Source: Luzula sylvatica (Eukaryota; Streptophyta; Magnoliopsida; Poales; Juncaceae). Taken from it: 64,000 nt of DNA. Shown here one piece after another: positions 25,138 through 38,607 of the stretch; position 1 is the first letter of the stretch, and each line of letters begins with the position of its first letter. Both the position numbers and the translations under genes were made by a program. Below the pieces are notes generated by a model. The model did not search any database. It was not told the DNA's origin and saw only the letters and a program-made list of their open reading frames with translations. The stretch is taken from contig OX326958.1 of NCBI GenBank assembly GCA_946800325.1, positions 70,987,264 to 71,051,263 on the forward strand. Reading direction: 5' to 3'.

Positions 25138-28051
25138 CGTTCGCGCTGCTGTATTTCTCTCTCCGGGGCGAGCGATTTTGATATAAAAATCGTGCCATTT
25201 GGAGAAAGATTGAGAAACCTACAATTGGACAATCTTCATATTCAATAATTCAAGATAAAATTACAAAAAAAAACTGTATTTTTTGTTAATTCGGGCTCAA
25301 AATACATAATTTTCGAAATTCGACCGCGTGGCTGCATTCCTCTCGTCGAGGCGAGCGATTTTGATATGAAGATCGTGCCATTTGGAGAAAGTATGAGATA
25401 GTTACAATGTGATAATCTTCATATTCAATAATTCATGATGAAATTACCAAAAAAACTGTATTTTCTGTTAATTCGGGTTCAAAATACATAATTTCCCAAA
25501 TTCGTTCGCGCTGCTGTATTTCTCTCTCCGGGGCGAGCGATTTTGATATAAAAATCGTGCCATTTGGAGAAAGATTGAGAAACCTACAATTGGACAATCT
25601 TCATATTCAATAATTCAAGATGAAATTTCAAAAAAAACTGTATTTTTTGTTAATTCGGGCTCAAAATATATAATTTTCGAAATTCGATCGCGCAGCTGCA
25701 TTCCTCTCGTCGAGCCGAGCGATTTTGATATGAAGATTGTGCCATTTGGAGAAAGTATGAGAAAGTTACAATGTGATAATCTTCATATTCAATAATTCAT
25801 GATGAAATTACCAAAAAAACTGTATTTTTTGTTAATTCGGGTTCAAAATACATAATTTGCCAAATTCGTTCGCGCTGCTGTATTTCTCTCTCCGGGGCGA
25901 GCGATTTTGATATAAAAATCGTGCCATTTGGAGAAAGATTGAGAAACCTACAATTGGACAATCTTCATATTCAATAATTCAAGATGAAATTACAAAAAAA
26001 ACTGTATTTTTTGTTAATTCGGGCTCAAAATACATAATTTTCGAAATTCGTCCGCGAAGCTGCATTCCTCTCGTCGAGGCGAGCGATTTAGATATGAAGA
26101 TTGTGCCATTTGGAGAAAGTATGAGAAAGTTACAATGTGATAATCTTCATATTCAATAATTCATGATGAAATTACCAAAAAAACTGTATTTTCTGTTAAT
26201 TCGGGTTCAAAATATATAATTTCCCAAATTCGTTCGCGCTGCTGTATTTCTCTCTCCGGGGCGAGCGATTTTGATATAAAAATCGTGCCATTTGGAGAAA
26301 GATTGAGAAACCTACAATTGGACAATCTTCATATTCAATAATTCAAGATGAAATTACAAAAAAAACTGTATTTTTTGTTAATTCGGGCTCAAAATACATA
26401 ATTTTCGAAATTCGGCCGCGATGCTGCATTCCTCTCGTCGAGGCGAGCGATTTAGATATGAAGATTGTGCCATTTGGAGAAAGTATGAGAAAGTTACAAT
26501 GTGATAATCTTCATATTCAATAATTCATGATGAAATTACCAAAAAAACTGTATTTTCTGTTAATTCGGGTTCAAAATACATAATTTCCCAAATTCGTTCG
26601 CGCTGCTGTATTTCTCTCTCCGGGGCGAGCGATTTTGATATAAAAATCGTGCCATTTGGAGAAAGATTGAGAAACCTACAATTGGACAATCTTCATATTC
26701 AATAATTCAAGATAAAATTACAAAAAAAAACTGTATTTTTTGTTAATTCGGGCTCAAAATACATAATTTTCGAAATTCGACCGCGTGGCTGCATTCCTCT
26801 CGTCGAGGCGAGCGATTTTGATATGAAGATCGTGCCATTTGGAGAAAGTATGAGATAGTTACAATGTGATAATCTTCATATTCAATAATTCATGATGAAA
26901 TTACCAAAAAAACTGTATTTTCTGTTAATTCGGGTTCAAAATACATAATTTCCCAAATTCGTTCGCGCTGCTGTATTTCTCTCTCCGGGGCGAGCGATTT
27001 TGATATAAAAATCGTGCCATTTGGAGAAAGATTGAGAAACCTACAATTGGACAATCTTCATATTCAATAATTCAAGATGAAATTTCAAAAAAAACTGTAT
27101 TTTTTGTTAATTCGGGCTCAAAATATATAATTTTCGAAATTCGATCGCGCAGCTGCATTCCTCTCGTCGAGCCGAGCGATTTTGATATGAAGATTGTGCC
27201 ATTTGGAGAAAGTATGAGAAAGTTACAATGTGATAATCTTCATATTCAATAATTCATGATGAAATTACCAAAAAAACTGTATTTTTTGTTAATTCGGGTT
27301 CAAAATACATAATTTGCCAAATTCGTTCGCGCTGCTGTATTTCTCTCTCCGGGGCGAGCGATTTTGATATAAAAATCGTGCCATTTGGAGAAAGATTGAG
27401 AAACCTACAATTGGACAATCTTCATATTCAATAATTCAAGATGAAATTACAAAAAAAACTGTATTTTTTGTTAATTCGGGCTCAAAATACATAATTTTCG
27501 AAATTCGTCCGCGAAGCTGCATTCCTCTCGTCGAGGCGAGCGATTTAGATATGAAGATTGTGCCATTTGGAGAAAGTATGAGAAAGTTACAATGTGATAA
27601 TCTTCATATTCAATAATTCATGATGAAATTACCAAAAAAACTGTATTTTCTGTTAATTCGGGTTCAAAATATATAATTTCCCAAATTCGTTCGCGCTGCT
27701 GTATTTCTCTCTCCGGGGCGAGCGATTTTGATATAAAAATCGTGCCATTTGGAGAAAGATTGAGAAACCTACAATTGGACAATCTTCATATTCAATAATT
27801 CAAGATGAAATTACAAAAAAAACTGTATTTTTTGTTAATTCGGGCTCAAAATACATAATTTTCGAAATTCGGCCGCGATGCTGCATTCCTCTCGTCGAGG
27901 CGAGCGATTTAGATATGAAGATTGTGCCATTTGGAGAAAGTATGAGAAAGTTACAATGTGATAATCTTCATATTCAATAATTCATGATGAAATTACCAAA
28001 AAAACTGTATTTTCTGTTAATTCGGGTTCAAAATACATAATTTCCCAAATT
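25138..28051. repeat. 1457-bp (4-dimer) HOR, two units
   Basis: Units start at 25138 and 26595. Markers in order: 'caagataaaa' A (25251, 26708), 'accgcgtgg' B with 'gagatagttac', 'tgaaatttca' A (25621, 27078), 'atcgcgcagctgc' B with 'cgagccgagcg', 'tccgcgaagctgc' B, then a 'gccgcgatg' B. I noticed no clear difference between the two units by eye. Confidence 0.9.
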
Positions 28052-29507
28052 CGTTCGCGCTGCTGTATTTCTCTCTCCGGGGCGAGCGATTTTGATATAA
28101 AAATCGTGCCATTTGGAGAAAGATTGAGAAACCTACAATTGGACAATCTTCATATTCAATAATTCAAGATGAAATTACAAAAAAAACTGTGTTTTTTTTT
28201 AATTCTGGCTCAAAATACATAATTTTCGAAATTCGGCCTTGTAGCTGCATTCCTCTCGTCGAGGCGAGCGATTTTGATATGAAGATCGTGCCATTTGGAG
28301 AAAGTATGAGAAAGTTACAATGTGATAATCTTCATATTCAATAATTCATGATGAAATTACCAAAAAAACTGTATTTTCTGTTAATTCGGGTTCAAAATAC
28401 ATAATTTGCCAAATTCGTTCGCGCTGCTGTATTTCTCTCTCCGGGGCGAGCGATTTTGATATAAAAATCGTGCCATTTGGAGAAAGATTGAGAAACCTAC
28501 AATTGGACAATCTTCATATTCAATAATTCAAGATAAAATTACAAAAAAAAACTGTATTTTTTGTTAATTCGGGCTCAAAATACATAATTTTCGAAATTCG
28601 ACCGCGTGGCTGCATTCCTCTCGTCGAGGCGAGCGATTTTGATATGAAGATCGTGCCATTTGGAGAAAGTATGAGATAGTTACAATGTGATAATCTTCAT
28701 ATTCAATAATTCATGATGAAATTACCAAAAAAACTGTATTTTCTGTTAATTCGGGTTCAAAATACATAATTTCCCAAATTCGTTCGCGCTGCTGTATTTC
28801 TCTCTCCGGGGCGAGCGATTTTGATATAAAAATCGTGCCATTTGGAGAAAGATTGAGAAACCTACAATTGGACAATCTTCATATTCAATAATTCAAGATG
28901 AAATTTCAAAAAAAACTGTATTTTTTGTTAATTCGGGCTCAAAATATATAATTTTCGAAATTCGATCGCGCAGCTGCATTCCTCTCGTCGAGCCGAGCGA
29001 TTTTGATATGAAGATTGTGCCATTTGGAGAAAGTATGAGAAAGTTACAATGTGATAATCTTCATATTCAATAATTCATGATGAAATTACCAAAAAAACTG
29101 TATTTTTTGTTAATTCGGGTTCAAAATACATAATTTGCCAAATTCGTTCGCGCTGCTGTATTTCTCTCTCCGGGGCGAGCGATTTTGATATAAAAATCGT
29201 GCCATTTGGAGAAAGATTGAGAAACCTACAATTGGACAATCTTCATATTCAATAATTCAAGATGAAATTACAAAAAAAACTGTATTTTTTGTTAATTCGG
29301 GCTCAAAATACATAATTTTCGAAATTCGTCCGCGAAGCTGCATTCCTCTCGTCGAGGCGAGCGATTTAGATATGAAGATTGTGCCATTTGGAGAAAGTAT
29401 GAGAAAGTTACAATGTGATAATCTTCATATTCAATAATTCATGATGAAATTACCAAAAAAACTGTATTTTCTGTTAATTCGGGTTCAAAATACATAATTT
29501 CCCAAAT
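28052..29507. repeat. Third, re-registered copy of the 25-28 kb HOR
   Basis: It starts with a long-T A and a 'ccttgtagctgc' B (28237) like those at 24774 and 24959, exactly 3278 bp (9 dimers) upstream. It then repeats the 'caagataaaa' (28529), 'gagatagttac', 'tgaaatttca' (28899), 'cgagccgagcg' and 'tccgcgaag' series. The distance from the previous unit is 1821 bp (5 dimers) rather than 1457, so the unit boundary shifted by one dimer. Confidence 0.8.
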
Positions 29508-32500
29508 TCGTTCGCGCTGCTGTATTTCTCTCTCCGGGGCGAGCGATTTTGATATAAAAATCGTGCCATTTGGAGAAAGATTGAGAAACCTACAATAGGA
29601 CAATCTTCATATTCAATAATTCAAGATGAAATTACAAAAAAAACTGTATTTTTTGTTAATTCGGGCTCAAAATACATAATTTTCGAAATTCGTCCGCGAA
29701 GCTGCATTCCTCTCGTCGAGGCGAGCGATTTAGATATGAAGATCGTGCCATTTGGAGAAAGTATGAGAAAGTTACAATGTGATAATCTTCATATTCAATA
29801 ATTCATGATGAAATTACCAAAAAAACTGTATTTTCTGTTAATTCGGGTTCAAAATACATAATTTCCCAAATTCGTTCGCGCTGCTGTATTTCTCTCTCCG
29901 GGGCGAGCGATTTTGATATAAAAATCGTGCCATTTGGAGAAAGATTGAGAAACCTACAATTGGACAATCTTCATATTCAATAATTCAAGATGAAATTTCA
30001 AAAAAAACTGTATTTTTTGTTAATTCGGGCTCAAAATATATAATTTTCGAAATTCGACCGCGCGGCTGCATTCCTCTCGTCGAGGCGAGCGATTTTGATA
30101 TGAAGATTGTGCCATTTGGAGAAAGTATGAGAAAGTTACAATGTGATAATCTTCATATTCAATAATTCATGATGAAATTACCAAAAAAACTGTATTTTTT
30201 GTTAATTCGGGTTCAAAATACATAATTTGCCAAATTCGTTCGCGCTGCTGTATTTCTCTCTCCGGGGCGAGCGATTTTGATATAAAAATCGTGCCATTTG
30301 GAGAAAGATTGAGAAACCTACAATTGGACAATCTTCATATTCAATAATTCAAGATGAAATTACAAAAAAAACTGTATTTTTTGTTAATTCGGGCTCAAAA
30401 TACATAATTTTCGAAATTCGTCCGCGAAGCTGCATTCCTCTCGTCGAGGCGAGCGATTTAGATATGAAGATTGTGCCATTTGGAGAAAGTATGAGAAAGT
30501 TACAATGTGATAATCTTCATATTCAATAATTCATGATGAAATTACCAAAAAGACTGTATTTTCTGTTAATTCGGGTTCAAAATACATAATTTCCCAAATT
30601 CGTTCGCGCTGCTGTATTTCTCTCTCCGGGGCGAGCGATTTTGATATAAAAATCGTGCCATTTGGAGAAAGATTGAGAAACCTACAATAGGACAATCTTC
30701 ATATTCAATAATTCAAGATGAAATTACAAAAAAAACTGTACTTTTTGTTAATTCGGGCTCAAAATACATAATTTTCGAAATTCGGCCGCGATGCTGCATT
30801 CCTCTCGTCGAGGCGAGCGATTTAGATATGAAGATTGTGCCATTTGGAGAAAGTATGAGAAAGTTACAATGTGATAATCTTCATATTCAATAATTCATGA
30901 TGAAATTACCAAAAAAACTGTATTTTCTGTTAATTCGGGTTCAAAATACATAATTTCCCAAATTCGTTCGCGCTGCTGTATTTCTCTCTCCGGGGCGAGC
31001 GATTTTGATATAAAAATCGTGCCATTTGGAGAAAGATTGAGAAACCTACAATTGGACAATCTTCATATTCAATAATTCAAGATGAAATTACAAAAAAAAC
31101 TGTGTTTTTTTTTAATTCTGGCTCAAAATACATAATTTTCGAAATTCGGCCTTGTAGCTGCATTCCTCTCGTCGAGGCGAACGATTTAGATATGAAGATT
31201 GTGCCATTTGGAGAAAGTATGAGAAAGTTACAATGTGATAATCTTCATATTCAATAATTCATGATGAAATTACCAAAAAAACTGTATTTTCTGTTAATTC
31301 GGGTTCAAAATACATAATTTCCCAAATTCGTTCGCGCTGCTGTATTTCTCTCTCCGGGGCGAGCGATTTTGATATAAAAATCGTGCCATTTGGAGAAAGA
31401 TTGAGAAACCTACAATTGGACAATCTTTATATTCAATAATTCAAGATGAAATTACAAAAAAAACTGTATTTTTTGTTAATTCGGGCTCAAAATACATAAT
31501 TTTCGAAATTCGGCCGCGATGCTGCATTCCTCTCGTCGAGGCGAGCGATTTAGATATGAAGATTGTGCCATTTGGAGAAAGTATGAGAAAGTTACAATGT
31601 GATAATCTTCATATTCAATAATTCATGATGAAATTACCAAAAAAACTGTATTTTCTGTTAATTCGGGTTCAAAATACATAATTTGCCAAATTCGTTCGCG
31701 CTGCTGTATTTCTCTCTCCGGGGCGAGCGATTTTGATATAAAAATCGTGCCATTTGGAGAAAGATTGAGAAACCTACAATTGGACAATCTTCATATTCAA
31801 TAATTCAAGATAAAATTACAAAAAAAACTGTGTTTTTTTTTAATTATGGCTCAAAATACATAATTTTCGAAATTCGGCCTTGTAGCTGCATTCCTCTCGT
31901 CGAGGCGAGCGATTTTGATATGAAGATCGTGCCATTTGGAGAAAGTATGAGAAAGTTACAATGTGATAATCTTCATATTCAATAATTCATGATGAAATTA
32001 CCAAAAAAACTGTATTTTCTGTTAATTCGGGTTCAAAATACATACTTTCCCAAATTCGTTCGCGCTGCTGTATTTCTCTCTCCGGGGCGAGCGATTTTGA
32101 TATAAAAATCGTGCCATTTGGAGAAAGATTGAGAAACCTACAATTGGACAATCTTCATATTCAATAATTCAAGATTAAATTACAAAAAAAACTGTATTTT
32201 TTGTTAATTCGGGCTCAAAATACATAATTTTCGAAATTCGGCCGCGTTGCTGCATTCCTCTCGTCGAGGCGAGCGATTTAGATATGAAGATTGTGCCATT
32301 TGGAGAAAGTATGAGAAAGTTACAATGTGATAATCTTCATATTCAATAATTCATGATGAAATTACCAAAAAAACTGTATTTTCTGTTAATTCGGGTTCAA
32401 AATACATAATTTCCCAAATTCGTTCGCGCTGCTGTATTTCTCTCTCCGGGGCGAGTGATTTTGATATAAAAATCGTGCCATTTGGATAAAGATTGAGAAA

Positions 32501-34239
32501 CCTACAATTGGACAATCTTCATATTCAATAATTCAAGATGAAATTACAAAAAAAACTGTGTTTTTTTTTAATTCGGGCTCAAAATACATAATTTTCGAAA
32601 TTCGGCCGCGATGCTGCATTCCTCTCGTCGAGGCGAGCGATTTAGATATGAAGATTGTGCCATTTGGAGAAAGTATGAGAAAGTTACAATGTGATAATCT
32701 TCATATTCAATAATTCATGATGAAATTACCAAAAAAACTGTATTTTCTGTTAATTCGGGTTCAAAATACATAATTTGCCAAATTCGTTCGCGCTGCTGTA
32801 TTTCTCTCTCCGGGGCGAGCGATTTTGATATAAAAATCGTGCCATTTGGAGAAAGATTGAGAAACCTACAATTGGACAATCTTCATATTCAATAATTCAA
32901 GATGAAATTACAAAAAAACTGTATTTTTTGTTAATTCGGGCTCAAAATACATAATTTTCGAAATTCGGCCGCGACGCTGCATTCCTCTCGTCGAGGCGAG
33001 CGATTTAGATATGAAGATTGTGCCATTTGGAGAAAGTATGAGAAAGTTACAATGTGATAATCTTCATATTCAATAATTCATGATGAAATTACCAAAAAAA
33101 CTGTATTTTCTGTTAATTCGGCTTCAAAATACATAATTTCCCAAATTCGTTCGCGCTGCTGTATTTTTCTCTCCGGGGCGAGCGATTTTGATATAAAAAT
33201 CGTGCCATTTGGAGAAAGATTGAGAAACCTACAATTGGACAATCTTCATATTCAATAATTCAAGATGAAATTACAAAAAAAACTGTATTTTTTGTTAATT
33301 CGGGCTCAAAATACATAATTTTTGAAATTCGGCCGCGATGCTGCATTCCTCTCGTCGAGGCGAGCGATTTAGATATGAAGATTGTGCCATTTGGAGAAAG
33401 TATGAGAAAGTTACAATGTGATAATCTTCATATTCAATAATTCATGATGAAATTACCAAAAAAACTGTATTTTCTGTTAATTCGGCTTCAAAATACATAA
33501 TTTCCCAAATTCGTTCGCGCTGCTGTATTTTTCTCTCCGGGGCGAGCGATTTTGATATAAAAATCGTGCCATTTGGAGAAAGATTGAGAAACCTACAATT
33601 GGACAATCTTCATATTCAATAATTCAAGATGAAATTACAAAAAAAACTGTATTTTTTGTTAATTCGGGCTCAAAATACATAATTTTCGAAATTCGACCGC
33701 GTTGCTGCATTCCTCTCGTCGAGGCGAGCGATTTTGATATGAAGATCGTGCCATTTGGAGAAAGTATGAGAAAGTTACAATGTGATAATCTTCATATTCA
33801 ATAATTCATGATGAAATTACCAAAAAAACTGTATTTTCTGTTAATTCGGGTTCAAAATACATAATTTCCCAAATTCGTTCGCGCTGCTGTATTTCTCTCT
33901 CCGGGGCGAGCGATTTTGATATAAAAATCGTGCCATTTGGAGAAAGATTGAGAAACCTACAATTGGACAATCTTCATATTCAATAATTCAAGATGAAATT
34001 TAAAAAAAAACTATATTTTTTGTTAATTCGGGCTCAAAATATATAATTTTCGAAATTCGACCGCGCAGCTGCATTCCTCTCGTCGAGGCGAGCGATTTTG
34101 ATATGAAGATTGTGCCATTTGGAGAAAGTATGAGAAAGTTACAATGTGATAATCTTCATATTCAATAATTCATGATGAAATTACCAAAAAAACTGTATTT
34201 GTTGTTAATTCGGGTTCGAAATACATAATTTGCCAAATT
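29508..34239. repeat. Mixed dimer domain between HOR blocks
   Basis: This stretch consists of A-B dimers only but has no single period. 'acaataggac' A copies occur near 29595 and 30688, a 'tgaaatttca' A at 29991, 'ccttgtag' B copies near 31149 and 31877, and a pair of dimers 364 bp apart shares 'cggcttcaaaat' and 'tatttttctctcc' (near 33120 and 33484). Private changes include 'aaaagactg' (30549), 'gcgaacgattta' (31179), 'catactttcc' (32041) and 'ggataaag' (32485). The same variants reappear inside the 4368-bp duplication, so this domain probably supplied or received its parts. Confidence 0.75.
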
Positions 34240-37200
34240 CGTTCGCGCTGCTGTATTTCTCTCTCCGGGGCGAGCGATTTTGATATAAAAATCGTGCCAT
34301 TTGGAGAAAGATTGAGAAACCTACAATTGGACAATCTTCATATTCAATAATTCAAGATGAAATTACAAAAAAAACTGTATTTTTTGTTAATTCGGGCTCA
34401 AAATACATAATTTTCGAAATTCGTCCGCGAAGCTGCATTCCTCTCGTCGAGGCGAGCGATTTAGATATGAAGATTGTGCCATTTGGAGAAAGTATGAGAA
34501 AGTTACAATGTGATAATCTTCATATTCAATAATTCATGATGAAATTACCAAAAAAACTGTATTTTCTGTTAAGTCGGGTTCAAAATACATAATTTCCCAA
34601 ATTCGTTCGCGCTGCTGTATTTCTCTCTCCGGGGCGAGCGATTTTGATATAAAAATCGTGCCATTTGGAGAAAGATTGAGAAACCTACAATAGGACAATC
34701 TTCATATTCAATAATTCAAGATGAAATTACAAAAAAAACTGTATTTTTTGTTAATTCGGGCTCAAAATACATAATTTTCGAAATTCGGCCGCGATGCTGC
34801 ATTCCTCTCGTCGAGGCGAGCGATTTAGATATGAAGATTGTGCCATTTGGAGAAAGTATGAGAAAGTTACAATGTGATAATCTTCATATTCAATAATTCA
34901 TGATGAAATTACCAAAAAAACTGTATTTTCTGTTAATTCGGGTTCAAAATACATAATTTCCCAAATTCGTTCGCGCTGCTGTATTTCTCTCTCCGGGGCG
35001 AGCGATTTTGATATAAAAATCGTGCCATTTGGAGAAAGATTGAGAAACCTACAATTGGACAATCTTCATATTCAATAATTCAAGATGAAATTACAAAAAA
35101 AACTGTGTTTTTTTTTAATTCTGGCTCAAAATACATAATTTTCGAAATTCGGCCTTGTAGCTGCATTCCTCTCGTCGAGGCGAGCGATTTAGATATGAAG
35201 ATTGTGCCATTTGGAGAATGTATGAGAAAGTTACAATGTGATAATCTTCATATTCAATAATTCATGATGAAATTACCAAAAAAACTGTATTTTCTGTTAA
35301 TTCGGGTTCAAAATACATAATTTCCCAAATTCGTTCGCGCTGCTGTATTTCTCTCTCCGGGGCGAGCGATTTTGATATAAAAATCGTGCCATTTGGAGAA
35401 AGATTGAGAAACCTACAATTGGACAATCTTCATATTCAATAATTCAAGATGAAATTACAAAAAAAACTGTATTTTTTGTTAATTCGGGCTCAAAATACAT
35501 AATTTTCGAAATTCGGCCGCGATGCTGCATTCCTCTCGTCGAGGCGAGCGATTTAGATATGAAGATTGTGCCATTTGGAGAAAGTATGAGAAAGTTACAA
35601 TGTGATAATCTTCATATTCAATAATTCATGATGAAATTACCAAAAAAACTGTATTTTCTGTTAATTCGGGTTCAAAATACATAATTTGCCAAATTCGTTC
35701 GCGCTGCTGTATTTCTCTCTCCGGGGCGAGCGATTTTGATATAAAAATCGTGCCATTTGGAGAAAGATTGAGAAACCTACAATTGGACAATCTTCATATT
35801 CAATAATTCAAGATGAAATTACAAAAAAAACTGTGTTTTTTTTTAATTCTGGCTCAAAATACATAATTTTCGAAATTCGGCCTTGTAGCTGCATTCCTCT
35901 CGTCGAGGCGAGCGATTTAGATATGAAGATTGTGCCATTTGGAGAAAGTATGAGAAAGTTACAATGTGATAATCTTCATATTCAATAATTCATGATGAAA
36001 TTACCAAAAAAACTGTATTTTCTGTTAATTTGGGTTCAAAATACATAATTTCCCAAATTCGTTCGCGCTGCTGTATTTCTCTCTCCGGGGCGAGCGATTT
36101 TGATATAAAAATCGTGCCATTTGGAGAAAGATTGAGAAACCTACAATTGGACAATCTTCATATTCAATAATTCAAGATGAAATTACAAAAAAAACTGTAT
36201 TTTTTGTTAATTCGGGCTCAAAATACATAATTTTCGAAATTCGGCCGCGACGCTGCATTCCTCTCGTCGAGGCGAGCGATTTAGATATGAAGATTGTGCC
36301 ATTTGGAGAAAGTATGAGAAAGTTACAATGTGATAATCTTCATATTCAATAATTCATGATGAAATTACAAAAAAAACTGTATTTTCTGTTAATTCGGGTT
36401 CAAAATACATAATTTGCCAAATTCGTTCGCGCTGCTGTATTTCTCTCTCCGGGGCGAGCGATTTTGATATAAAAATCGTGCCATTTGGAGAAAGATTGAG
36501 AAACCTACAATTGGACAATCTTCATATTCAATAATTCAAGATGAAATTACAAAAAAAACTGTGTTTTTTTTTAATTCTGGCTCAAAATACATAATTTTCG
36601 AAATTCGGCCTTGTAGCTGCATTCCTCAAGTCGAGGCGAGCGATTTTGATATGAAGATCGTGCCATTTGGAGAAAGTATGAGAAAGTTACAATGTGATAA
36701 TCTTCATATTCAATAATTCATGATGAAATTACCAAAAAAACTGTATTTTCTGTTAATTCGGGTTCAAAATACATAATTTCCCAAATTCGTTCGCGCTGCT
36801 GTATTTCTCTCTCCGGGGCGAGCGATTTTGATATAAAAATCGTGCCATTTGGAGAAAGATTGAGAAACCTACAATTGGACAATCTTCATATTCAATAATT
36901 CAAGATGAAATTACAAAAAAAACTGTATTTTTTGTTAATTCGGGCTCAAAATACATAATTTTCGAAATTCGGCCGCGATGCTGCATTCCTCTCGTCGAGG
37001 CGAGCGATTTAGATATGAAGATTGTGCCATTTGGAGAAAGTATGAGAAAGTTACAATGTGATAATCTTCATATTCAATAATTCATGATGAAATTAGCAAA
37101 AAAACTGTATTTTCTGTTAATTCGGGTTCAAAATACATAATTTCCCAAATTCGTTCGCGCTGCTGTAATTCTCTCTCCGGGGCGAGCGATTTTGATATAA

Positions 37201-38607
37201 AAATCGTGCCATTTGGAGAAAGATTGAGAAACCTACAATTGGACAATCTTCATATTCAATAATTCAAGATGAAATTACAAAAAAAAATGTGTTTTTTTTT
37301 AATTCGGGCTCAAAATACATAATTTTCGAAATTCGGCCGCGATGCTGCATTCCTCTCGTCGAGGCGAGCGATTTAGATATGAAGATTGTGCCATTTGGAG
37401 AAAGTATGAGAAAGTTACAATGTGATAATCTTCATATTCAATAATTCATGATGAAATTACCAAAAAAACTGTATTTTCTGTTAATTCGGGTTCAAAATAC
37501 ATAATTTGCCAAATTCGTTCGCGCTGCTGTATTTCTCTCTCCGGGGCGAGCGATTTTGATATAAAAATCGTGCCATTTGGAGAAAGATTGAGAAACCTAC
37601 AATTGGACAATCTTCATATTCAATAATTCAAGAGGAAATTACAAAAAAAACTGTATTTTTTGTTAATTCGGGCTCAAAATACATAATTTTCGAAATTCGG
37701 CCGCGATGCTGCATTCCTCTCGTCGAGGCGAGCGATTTAGATATGAAGATTGTGCCATTTGGAGAAAGTATGAGAAAGTTACAATGTGATAATCTTCATA
37801 TTCAATAATTCATGATGAAATTACCAAAAAAACTGTATTTTCTGTTAATTCGGCTTCAAAATACATAATTTCCCAAATTCGTTCGCGCTGCTGTATTTTT
37901 CTCTCCGGGGCGAGCGATTTTGATATAAAAATCGTGCCATTTGGAGAAAGATTGAGAAACCTACAATTGGACAATCTTCATATTCAATAATTCAAGATGA
38001 AATTACAAAAAAAACTGTATTTTTTGTTAATTCGGGCTCAAAATACATAATTTTCGAAATTCGGCCGCGATGCTGCATTCCTCTCGTCGAGGCGAGCGAT
38101 TTAGATATGAAGATTGTGCCATTTGGAGAAAGTATGAGAAAGTTACAATGTGATAATCTTCATATTCAATAATTCATGATGAAATTACCAAAAAAACTGT
38201 ATTTTCTGTTAATTCGGGTTCAAAATACATAATTTGCCAAATTCGTTCGCGCTGCTGTATTTCTCTCTCCGGGGCGAGCGATTTTGATATAAAAATCGTG
38301 CCATTTGGAGAAAGATTGAGAAACCTACAATTGGACAATCTTCATATTCAATAATTCAAGATGAAATTACAAAAAAAACTGTGTTTTTTTTTAATTCTGG
38401 CTCAAAATACATAATTTTCGAAATTCGGCCTTGTAGCTGCATTCCTCTCGTCGAGGCGAGCGATTTTGATATGAAGATCGTGCCATTTGGAGAAAGTATG
38501 AGAAAGTTACAATGTGATAATCTTCATATTCAATAATTCATGATGAAATTACCAAAAAAACTGTATTTTCTGTTAATTCGGGTTCAAAATACATAATTTC
38601 CCAAATT
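34240..38607. repeat. 4368-bp (12-dimer) tandem duplication, copy 1
   Basis: Twelve A-B dimers whose rare variants all recur at exactly +4368 bp: 'ttggagaatg' 35211 and 39579, 'taatttgggttc' at 36031 and 40399, 'aattagcaaa' 37091 and 41459, 'tgctgtaatt' 37161 and 41529, 'agaggaaatt' 37631 and 41999. Private changes here include 'ttaagtcggg' (34571) and 'cctcaagtcgagg' (36625). About six differences were seen over the two copies, so identity is well above 99%. Confidence 0.9.
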